In this document: one piece after another, positions 56,171 through 64,000 of the stretch | Position numbering within the stretch: the first letter of the stretch is position 1 | Layout of the letters: the number at the start of each line of letters is the position of its first letter | NCBI RefSeq assembly: GCF_000321225.1 | Contig: NW_004450266.1 | Coordinates: forward strand, 7,283,245 to 7,347,244 | Direction of reading: 5' to 3' | Source: Odobenus rosmarus divergens | Taxonomy: Eukaryota; Chordata; Mammalia; Carnivora; Odobenidae | DNA length: 64,000 nt | Notes under the pieces: generated by a model | Databases searched by the model: none | Seen by the model: only the letters and a program-made list of their open reading frames with translations | Told to the model about the DNA's origin: nothing | Program-made: the position numbers and the translations under genes

Positions 56171-57535
56171 GGGGGTGTTATAATTATTGGGATGGCAATG
56201 GGTTTGGAAGCCTGTGCGTATACATCATTTATGTCTTAATTTTAAAGAATGTGATGATTAAAATTCCCAGACATAATTCTCAAGACATAAACTACCTGTA
56301 GCCTCTAGCACAAATGTGTACATTCTGTGTACAGAATGCATAGTGAATGAAATGCCTTCATAATAATCCGATAATTTTTCCTTGAGCAATGACAGAATTT
56401 GAAAACCTTTCCCTGAAAGAGATTTTGATAAGAGCTTCAGGTTGATTACTTTTTATATCCCATGTCCTGTTTGGCTGATAAGCTCCAAATCTCTGCATTT
56501 CACATTGTTTTTATCTTCCTGAGCTGTGTCCATCTTGTCATTGTCATCTTTTCAGCTGTCAGAATGAAATTGAGGGAAGACAGAGCGGGAGTGAGGCATT
56601 GGGAAGGGGTGGCTAAACCCCCAGGCGAGGGTGACAGGTTAGCGCTTCCTCAGAAATGGCTGTTCTGGACGTGGAATTCAACAGATAATCTCCAGGAGAC
56701 AGGTCCTTTACTAATCCAGTACACAGAGCTCGGCTCCCATGTGATGCTGAAGCTCCAGGCCACCTCTTCCTCTGCCTTGGGCTAACGAAATCCTGGATTT
56801 CAACAACCCGATCCAGTTTGGCATACTCTCTAATCCCATTGGCATTTCTTGGGAACCAACGTGTTTTGAGAATCATAGACTTGTACAGGGGAAGGGCCCT
56901 CAGAAAACAGCTATTTCTGGGAGTTGAGGCTAGAAGGGAAGGAGAGGTTTTGCCAAGCCACTCAAGAGGTTAGAGATGCATCGCAGGATCTCAGTGCAGC
57001 TTCCCGCTAAAGGATGCAGGCATCTCATTGTGGGTGGGCTGGTCCTGGAGTTATTCACAATTGCACCAACAGATTTGTGCTTGAGCAATCTGTTAATGAG
57101 CTCTGGGCAGTTTTTTCCATGGTGTGGTTTCAGTTCTCAGTAAGTAATTTCTTGAACTTATGGAGCCCTGATTTTATAGGACTTCTTCAGGCACAGATAG
57201 GGAGAAGAACCCAAACAGTTTTGGAACTATTATGCTAGGGCCCCATTTGAGAATCCTAGAAAACTAGGGAATCTTATGGAATGGAATGAAGCCCAAACAG
57301 AATCTGCTTCTGACTGAGAACTGGTGAAGAGTAGTTTGCTCAACATCCATTTCAATCTCCTTTTATCATGCCTAGCTATGATGGAGAGCCTGGAAAGCTA
57401 AAAACTATTTCCCAGATTGCTGTATCACTGGGGTCTAGATGTGATTTAGGTTTTCCCATTAAGATATACCCATGCAAGGGGGAACATTGTGCAGCTGGGA
57501 TTCTAAAGTTTTTGCTGGCAAGGACAGTCATGGAC

Positions 57536-57537
<2 letters not shown>
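56171..57537. other. 1.4 kb repeat-free stretch, CNE-like at 56,230-56,560
   Basis: An 18-bp palindrome CATTCTGT-GT-ACAGAATG lies at 56,321-56,338 in AT-rich non-repetitive sequence. No convincing coding frame was seen (56,462-56,785 and its neighbours lack features). Confidence 0.4.

Positions 57538-57567
<30 letters not shown>
57538..57567 (+). repeat. (GT)n microsatellite
   Basis: About 14-15 GT units between 'ggacatt' and 'ggctatag'. Confidence 0.95.
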
Positions 57568-57568
<1 letters not shown>

Positions 57569-57808
57569 CTATAGCAGGGCTCCCTAATGGGATATTTTTA
57601 TTCTAGCAAAGTGGGTACCACACTGCAGCCAGCAGGGGCAGTGGCAACTTACCACTCTGTTAGGCAACTTCCTATTTCTGCTGCTTCCTGATGACAGCAG
57701 AGGCAGTGGCTCTCTTGGAAGCTTGATTCTACTGTGTGACTTTGAGGGTTATTCCTGGAAGCTCAGCCTAGTGTCAGTTTCTTCAACTCTCTCAGTGGCT
57801 CTATGAGT
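57568..57808. other. Single-copy sequence
   Basis: Nothing is recognised. Confidence 0.35.
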
Positions 57809-58023
57809 CAGGGCTCAGAAAACTTTTCTGTAAGGGACCAGGTAGTAAATATTTTAGGCTTTGTAAGCCATATGGTCTCTCTTGTAACTATACAATTCTG
57901 CCATCATAGGAAGAAAGCATAGACAACACATAAATGAGTATGACTGTGTTCCAACAAAACTTTATTTACAAGAGCATGCAGTGGGCCAGATTTGGCCCTT
58001 GGGTTGTAGTTTGCTTACCTCTG
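57809..58023 (+). mobile_element. hAT-type non-autonomous DNA element, copy 3
   Basis: It runs from 'cagggctcagaaaacttttc' to 'tagtttgcttacctctg', with 'ggtagtaaatattttaggc' and 'aacaaaactttatttacaag' inside. It is the best preserved of the three related copies. Confidence 0.88.
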
Positions 58024-58254
58024 CATAATACCTCCCTTTTTGCTTAAGCTAGATAGAGTGAATTCTCCTTGCTGCCTCTGGACCCTGACCAACGCTGAGG
58101 TCCAAGTCTGAGAGTAGGTGCAGTGTAAGAAAGGAAGGAAGGGAGTTTGCATCCCAGGTTTCTGGTTCAGGGTGCTACTAAAGACAGAGAACACGCATAT
58201 TCCTAGCTAGCTGTAAATTTGGCAATACTCTCTTCTTTTTGTGCAAGCTTTAGT
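58024..58254. other. Single-copy sequence
   Basis: Nothing is recognised. Confidence 0.35.
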
Positions 58255-58445
58255 TACAAAGTGCTTTCACATACAGTATCTCCTCTGACTCTCACAACAC
58301 CTTGTGAGGGATATGAAGGAAGCATAGCTGGGAAATCTTAGAAACACTCACACAGGTGGTAATTTTATCAAGATCACATGGCTAGTGAGGAGGAGAGGCA
58401 GAACTTGAAACTAGGCCTCCTGACTCCCACTCCAGAGCTTCCTCC
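58255..58445 (-). mobile_element. MIR
   Basis: 'gtgctttcacatacagtatc', 'gactctcacaacaccttgtg' and 'caagatcacatggctagtga' are antisense MIR. Confidence 0.85.
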
Positions 58446-58584
58446 AGGGCTCCATTATGGTTTCAGGAGCTTGGAACTGGTGTTGGATTAAGCTTTGAAG
58501 AAGAGTGTGATAACATTTGGGATTCCACTTGTGGAAGTTTTGAAAGTGTTAAGGGACTTGGTGTAGGAGCTATCTATGGCTTTT

Positions 58585-58735
58585 CCGCTCAATGTGTGGG
58601 CTACGGACCAGCAATACCTGGGAGCTTGTTATAAATGCAGACTCTCAGGCCTCACCCTGGACCTACGGAATCAGAATCTGCTTTTTAACAAGATCTCCAG
58701 GCAATTTACATGCATGGTAAAGTTTGGGAAGTCAT
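58585..58735 (-). mobile_element. MER5-like hAT element
   Basis: 'cggaccagcaatacctgggag', 'aaatgcagactctcaggcc' and 'catggtaaagtttgggaa' match the family of the element at 59,801, in the opposite orientation. Confidence 0.75.
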
Positions 58736-59019
58736 GTTAGAAAGACACACATTCAAAAGTTTAGTGCTTGCAATTATATTATCAAGGCTCAGGAGATTCA
58801 GTATACATAGCACAGGCAAAAATCAAAAGTCATGGGGAGGTTGAATCATAAGAAAGGGTGATATTAAGATGTTGTTGTTATGCTATTTATCTAGAAGATC
58901 CCAGGATACCTGAATGCTTCTTGACCAGCCATTTCTCCTCACTGTGAATTCACTGAGTGAGATGTAGGCACAGAAGAGGCAGAACAAAACAAAGTAAACC
59001 CTAAGATAGAACTGGAGTG
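58736..59019. other. Single-copy sequence
   Basis: Nothing is recognised. Confidence 0.35.
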
Positions 59020-59480
59020 AGCATGTTTTATGTAAAATACTCTTTATTTTTGCATTTTCTCATTTAATATTACCCAACAACCCTGTAAAATAAGGTGCTA
59101 TTTTATTTTCAGTTTGAGCCCATCACCACCACCACTACCACCAATCCTGCATAGCTTGTATCACTGTTCAAGTCCCTCATATACGTAACTGACTTAATCC
59201 TTGCCGTAGTTTTATGAAGCATTCCATCCTCCAGATAGGAAGACTGAGGCATAGAGAGTTTAAGCAACCTGCCCAAGATCACACAACTAGCATGTGGTAG
59301 GGCTGGGATTCAAGCCCAGGAAATCAGCCTTCAGATAGCAAGCTTATTATCAATACACCTTATCCTTTTGCTGAGCAGAGTGGCCAACTTGCTCAAGATC
59401 ACACAACTAACAAAGGCCAGAGGCAAGGTTTATACCACAGTCTCACTTTAGACCTGTGCTCTTAACCACAACACAGTGTT
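59020..59480 (-). mobile_element. Series of antisense MIR fragments
   Basis: 59,020-59,115, 59,185-59,360 and 59,385-59,480 each carry MIR text. The last two share 'caagatcacacaacta' about 125 bases apart in the same orientation. The third copy is only the 5' third of a MIR. Confidence 0.7.
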
Positions 59481-59654
59481 CTCCAGCAGGGTGAGATTCC
59501 TGGTATCCATGCTCAACTTCCTGACTCTCTGGAGATCGATCAATTGATCTGTCATCTATCAAGAAAGTCTACTGCCCAGCTCTGGTCAGGCAGCACAGTA
59601 CTACACTATTCTGCCTCTGCTTCAACATATTTTGTAGTTTTCAGTAGATGTTAG

Positions 59655-59770
59655 TTTTTCAAAGATATGTTCTGTGTCTTATCCCTCTTCTTGTCATTAG
59701 TCCCCAGTGCCTAGTTCAGAACTTGCTTCATAGCAGTTTCTCTATAAATGTTTGTGGTTTGAACTGAACT
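59655..59770 (+). mobile_element. L2 3' end
   Basis: 'attagtccccagtgcctagtt' and 'ttctctataaatgtttgtgg' match the L2 terminus. Confidence 0.65.
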
Positions 59771-59800
59771 GTATACTACCCAGGGGCCACCACTTTAGGG

Positions 59801-59982
59801 CAATGGTTCTCAAACTTTAGCATGCATCAATCAGCATCACCTTGAAAGTTTGTTAAAACACAGATTCCTGGGCCCCACCTCTAGAGTTTCTGATTTGGTA
59901 AGGCTCAAGAACTTATAGTTCTAACAAGTTCCCAGGAGATGCTGATGCTGTTGGTCCAGGGACCACATTTTGAGAACCACTG
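59801..59982 (+). mobile_element. MER5-like hAT element, both ends present
   Basis: Terminal inverted repeats CAATGGTTCTCAAA (59,801) and TTTGAGAACCACTG (to 59,982) frame about 182 bp. Flanking octamers CTTTAGGG and GTCTAGGG match at 6 of 8 bases, as expected for an old hAT target-site duplication. Confidence 0.9.
59892..59956 (+). repeat. Arm 1 of a 65-bp inverted duplication
   Basis: This segment of the hAT element is repeated in inverted orientation at 60,566-60,630 with a single mismatch (64/65). Flanks on both sides do not match. Confidence 0.95.
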
Positions 59983-60565
59983 GTCTAGGGACCCATCAGA
60001 GAGGAGAAAGGATTGGATTGGGTCTTTAAGGATTTGTAGGGAACTTAGACAAGGAGGAATGTTACCATTATACTGTTTAAAGTTTATATTTCAAGGGATG
60101 ACTCACCATACTCTTCTGAGTACATGACCCTGTAAATTAAGTATGGGAAAAATATGACATCTGATAAATATGTGTTTTGAGATGATGTACCATTAATTTC
60201 ATCATATTCATTAATATGGACAAGCACCATAGCCTTTAGCTATCATCAACTAATTGGGAATTATGTGGTCAATCTTTCCATGTGATAACAATGGATCCTT
60301 GTCAGAAATTCAATACAGGGTAGAGTGATATTCCTTGGGATTGATGTGAATGTAACACACTTCATTAAGTCATATTTGGGTTCAAATCAAAAAAGGAAAT
60401 CTTACCTAAAATAGAAATAGACAAAATGAATGGGTTAAGACAGGCTACGTGATGTTATTTGCTCTTACTGTTTCCTAGACATGCAGAGTGGAGACAGCTG
60501 GTTGTTGAGGCCAATAGCACATACGTAAACCAAACGTATGCTTGGGATGAATGAGCTGAGTCTAT
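59983..60565. other. Spacer between the inverted arms
   Basis: It contains a small hairpin CATACGT-AAACCAA-ACGTATG at 60,520-60,540. No repeat family or gene was recognised. Confidence 0.5.
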
Positions 60566-60630
60566 GACCAACAGCATCAGCATCTCCTGGGAACTTGTTA
60601 GAACTGTAAGTTCTTGAGCCTTACCAAATC
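60566..60630 (-). repeat. Arm 2 of a 65-bp inverted duplication
   Basis: It is the reverse complement of 59,892-59,956, with one A/G difference. It lacks the ends of the hAT element, so it is a partial copy of that particular element and not an independent insertion. Confidence 0.95.
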
Positions 60631-60979
60631 CCGTAGTCTTCTTGATTAACCATTTTATTCCAGCAACAGGGATACAGGATGGGCAGGAAATGTTTCTCCA
60701 TACCATCCTTTCTCCTCCCCAATCAGAATTACCCAGGATTCACATTCTGAGAAAGTTGTAGACAAATTGGAACCACTCAGAAAATGGTGGCCACTCTGGT
60801 TAGGGGCTAGGAAAAGAGTCTGTAAGAACAGGAAGTTCCTCCTAGAGAAGGGAGCATCAGGAGTGGTGTATATGATCATTGCCCCCTTATAGGGTCAACC
60901 CTCATATCTTCTCTTAAAACTCTAAACATTCTTTGTGTGTGCTCTTTAGCAGACCACACGATAATCCACAAATTTGCTT
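60631..60979. other. Single-copy sequence
   Basis: Nothing is recognised. Confidence 0.35.
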
Positions 60980-61345
60980 ACTTATCTGTCTCTTCTGTGT
61001 CACCATGAGATTTTTGAGGGACTCAGTCTTATTTACCCCTACATCTCTAGCATCAAACAGAATTCCTTGAATAGTATGAGAACGCAAAAAGTGTTGACAT
61101 TAATTTGAATATTGGATTCTTGGGAAGAGGGGAAACACTGGTCTGTGTGAATCTAGATGATAGACATGGCTCTGGGTGGATATGGAGAGGAAAATTTATT
61201 GTGGCCTATTTTATCAGTTTTTGCATCTCTGTTAATACATGAGTAATAATGATGCTGTGATTGGTAAATGAAATCATTTTATAAAATGCTTAGAACACTG
61301 GGGTATAGTAAGTACTCAAGTTTTCTGGTATTATTACTATTATAA
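60980..61345 (+). mobile_element. L2 3' end (60,980-61,110) and MIR (61,205-61,345)
   Basis: The first has 'ttgagggactcagtcttatt' and 'tacatctctagcatcaaac'. The second has 'tttttgcatctctgttaata', 'aaatgcttagaacactgggg' and 'agtaagtactcaa'. Confidence 0.6.
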
Positions 61346-61579
61346 AGTGGCCCTTTTAAATTCTCTGCTGTAAATTTTCAAGAATGTCATAGCTTGGTCT
61401 GAATCTTCTTTCCCATTTCCCCTCCATTTTTTCTTTCAATTGTCATTCATTCTATCTTTCCACTCATCTATCCATTTATTTATCCAACCACCAAATATCC
61501 ACCCACTTATCCTGTCATCTACTCTTTCATACATTCATATCTGTATCACTTACTTAACCCATCCATTTGTCTTTAATTG
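61346..61579 (+). repeat. Low-complexity TCCA/TCAT-rich tract (61,430-61,575)
   Basis: Imperfect 'catccatttatttatccaac'-type units form a diverged tetranucleotide repeat. Confidence 0.6.
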
Positions 61580-62199
61580 AGTGGCTGTGGTATAGTGGAA
61601 AGTGCCTGGATGTAGTCATTTCCGCACGCTATCAGAATGCTTGGATGATGTTGGCTGCAACACAGATTGGGAGACATTGAGATAGGTGTTTTGTGTGGCT
61701 AAGAAGCAGACTGTGGTCCCTGCCCAAGTTACTTTTCATGGATATTTCTGAGAGCCACTGAGGTCTGTAGTCCCCATCATGGCACTCTGGAAGCCACTTG
61801 AACCAGCAGTGTCTGAGCTGCAAGTGTATATTGACAATTAGATGGTATTATTCATCACAGTACTATTTTATTTGAAGAAACCAATAAAGCAGATGGAGAC
61901 TGCTAAAGATGTGACTATTTTAGCTGGCATGTTTATTCAGCAACTGGCACAATAAGAGAGGTGCTGAAGAGCAGATGAGATGGAGAATATCAATTATTTT
62001 AATTTTCTTAAAGAGGGGAAGTGAGATTAAAAATTTGACCTTACAAATCAGAAAACTATCTGGATTCTAGGAAATTCAAGACAATGATTGGACACTTGGC
62101 AGAGCAGGAGGAAAAACAGGCTATAGCTATTATATTTGACTCCCCTGTGTAGCTGAGTTAACTGAAGTGAAATATCTAGAGGATAAGGAATGATTCTGA
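61580..62199. other. MIR 5' scrap (61,580-61,640), then single-copy sequence
   Basis: 'tggctgtggtatagtggaaa' resembles the MIR tRNA-derived head. The rest is unrecognised. Confidence 0.4.
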
Positions 62200-62445
62200 T
62201 AATGCAATAGAAACAGTATGGGTTTGGTGTTGTTCAGATCAAGGTTTAGATTCCTGCTCTGCTATCTACCAGATGTGCATCCTAAGGAAAGTCATTTATT
62301 CTTTCCAAGCTTCCATTTCCTTATTGTAAATATGAGGCAATAATAACATTCCATCATTCAGTGAAGATTAAAATGAGATAAAGTCAATAAAACAGCTGGC
62401 AGAATGCTAGATGCAGCTCAATACATATTGGTTCTCTATTGGTTC
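62200..62445 (+). mobile_element. MIR, nearly full length
   Basis: 'gatcaaggtttagattcctgc', 'ccatttccttattgtaaata' and 'agatgcagctcaatacatat' lie in sense order from head to tail. Confidence 0.85.
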
Positions 62446-62779
62446 CAACACTGCGTGCTGGTCATATGAGACATGGAATATTTTGTTCCTTCCTGCACAA
62501 ATGCTACAGTAGGTTAGCATGTGCTATAAAGAGTGACCAGGATGATGAGGAACTTGAATCCATGTCCTGTGTCCAACTGAAAGGAGATGAAATGTCAAAT
62601 CTGAAGAGGAGAAATTTGGGTGAGATAATATCGGGGTCTTTACATATTGAACAGTGTTGAAGAAAGAAGGAATAGACTTATATGTATGTGTTCTGTATAT
62701 ATTCTCTGAGGGACTGATGAGCAAAAGCTATAGGAAGACATATTTTAGCTCACATATGGGAAAAGAAACAAAAATCTTT
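62446..62779. other. Single-copy sequence
   Basis: Nothing is firmly recognised. Confidence 0.35.
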
Positions 62780-63185
62780 CTACCAGTGAGTCCAACCAAA
62801 GCAGAAGAGAAAGACTGCTTAGAAGAGGAGATGAATGAGCTGAGTCTTGAAAGTACAGGGTATACTAGAGAGCCTGGGCACATGGGTGGTGTTAGGGGGT
62901 GGTCCAGGGTGGAGGAATATCAGATGCAAAGCCATGGTGAGGTGAAACAGCATGATGCCATAAACTGTTAGCAAATTCTGGAACTTGGATTAGGTGGAGG
63001 TTGGGATGAGTGGCAGAATGTGACAGCTGGGCAAGGATCACGAAAGATTTAGAATTAAAAAAAAAAAAGAAAGATTTAGAATTTAGATTTTTTTCTAAGG
63101 CCACAGAAGGTTTTCATCTGGAGAATGATGTGATCAGATTTGCCTATCACAATGGAACCAATAATGACAAACAGTACAGGACAGC
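62780..63185 (+). mobile_element. Ancient mammalian repeat, family unresolved
   Basis: 'gatgaatgagctgagtcttg', 'gaatatcagatgcaaagcc', 'atctggagaatgatgtgatc' and the 'agatttgcc' ending follow the same old repeat type as 27.3 and 31.0 kb, with an A-rich slip (about 63,057-63,077) that duplicates 'gaaagatttagaatt'. Confidence 0.45.
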
Positions 63186-63189
63186 CATA

Positions 63190-63310
63190 GCAGCCACTTT
63201 ACTATTGAATGTGTGATCTCGGGCAAGCCATTTCAAGTCTCTAAGACACACTAGTAACGTGGAGTTAATAATCCTGCCTTGCTTTCTTCTTGGATTTACC
63301 TCAAGACCGA
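63190..63310 (+). mobile_element. MIR fragment
   Basis: 'gtgtgatctcgggcaagcca' and 'ttcaagtctctaagacac' lie in MIR sense order. Confidence 0.65.
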
Positions 63311-63477
63311 GTGTATCATGGATATAGAAACACATGAGAAATTGGCAAAGTGTCCTGCCCAGTTAAAGAGCTATTGTTTTATTACAATTTTACCCCCATT
63401 CTTGATGAAACTGAGGAGTTTCACCAAGGGTTGAAAATATTTCTTCTTTTAAGATCTTGGTTCCTTTTCTGCAGTAT
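63311..63477. other. Single-copy sequence
   Basis: Nothing is recognised. Confidence 0.35.
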
Positions 63478-63585
63478 TTTTTTCTTTTTTCTATTCTTTC
63501 TTTTTTCTTTTCTCCTTTTTTCCTTCCTTCCTTCTTTCCTTCCTCCCTCCCTCCCTCCCTCCCTTCCCTTCCTTCCTTTCTCTCC
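63478..63585 (+). repeat. Long polypyrimidine tract (TTTC/CCTT/CCTC)n
   Basis: More than 100 bases are almost purely T/C, changing from T-rich to CCTT and CCTC units. All frames across it (63,350-63,663, both strands) are artefacts of low complexity. Confidence 0.95.
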
Positions 63586-63819
63586 TTTGACTTGACTGTG
63601 CTCAAACATACCACAGCAATACTCTCCTTCCCCACCTCATTTCACAGGCCAAAAATGTTCTGACCATTCCCTTTCTGGTGGTCTCCATCTATCCCAGCTG
63701 TGCAGCTGGGTCTTGGAGTGCCTTTACTGTGTAAATTGTGGGGTGCTGTCATACAAGGCTGCTGTATCCATATCTCCCTTAGAACATCAATTTCATTGTA
63801 TCATAAAATGAAGGCTGAG
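63586..63819. other. Single-copy sequence
   Basis: Nothing is recognised. Confidence 0.35.
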
Positions 63820-63955
63820 AAAAGTTACAAATACGCAGTGGTTCCTACTTCCTCAGTCTATAAGTTGGGGATCAAATTCCCAATACCCAAGACTATTGTA
63901 AGGATAAAACGAGATACAGTAAAGTGACTGGCATATAGTATATTCAGGTGGGATT
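63820..63955 (+). mobile_element. MIR fragment
   Basis: 'ttcctcagtctataagttgg', 'ttgtaaggataaaacgagat' and 'gtgactggcatatagtatat' are the MIR 3' half. Confidence 0.75.
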
Positions 63956-64000
63956 TATTCTTGGGATGAAAGGATAGTTCAATATTCACAAATCAATCAA

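Noticed and set aside
63350..63663. Frames rich in Phe/Leu/Ser or Lys/Glu/Gly on both strands
   Set aside because: They are translations of a polypyrimidine/polypurine microsatellite.

Overview
This is a gene-poor stretch of a mammalian nuclear genome, almost certainly from a carnivoran. The diagnostic signal is a set of tRNA-Lys-derived CAN-type SINEs that begin with 'gcctgggtggctca', pass through a pyrimidine-rich segment and end in (AAAT)n plus an A-tail. They are accompanied by carnivore-type L1 3' ends. The SINE text resembles the arctoid caniform form (bear, panda, seal, mustelid) more than the youngest dog or cat forms. That placement is an inference from remembered consensus sequences. 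I found no intact protein-coding gene, no recognisable coding exon and no functional RNA gene.

Layout: 1-11,500 is mostly single-copy DNA with MIR, L2 and hAT scraps, one MaLR LTR end and one L1 3' end. 11,530-13,770 holds a HAL1-like relic and a MaLR (MLT1-type) LTR, hit by three SINEs. 13,800-22,000 is a long AT-rich stack of antisense L1 copies. It keeps fossil ORF2 (with an FTDD reverse-transcriptase box) and ORF1 fragments, a perfect 97-bp tandem duplication and two further SINEs. 22,000-41,000 is largely MIR and L2 debris in otherwise single-copy DNA, with one young L1 3' end and one unrecognised candidate retropseudogene near 38.4 kb. 41,380-43,060 carries five SINEs in 1.7 kb, two of them nested, next to a plus-strand L1 3' half (to 44,283). 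44.3-64 kb holds another antisense L1 5' fragment, one SINE, a MaLR LTR, a cluster of hAT-type non-autonomous DNA transposons, and more MIR and L2.

Nothing here acts as an operon or pathway. If the window has a function, it is most likely regulatory. Several repeat-free, AT-rich blocks look like conserved non-coding elements and contain palindromic motifs: forkhead-like at 39,991, GATA-like at 29,741, and others near 55.6 and 56.3 kb. No conservation data were available, so this is a hypothesis. The least expected direct observations are the perfect 97-bp tandem duplication at 14,417-14,610 and a 65-bp inverted duplication (64/65 identical) linking 59,892-59,956 to 60,566-60,630. Family names for ancient repeats come from remembered consensus sequences and may be off at subfamily level. 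Boundaries of MIR and L2 copies are approximate.
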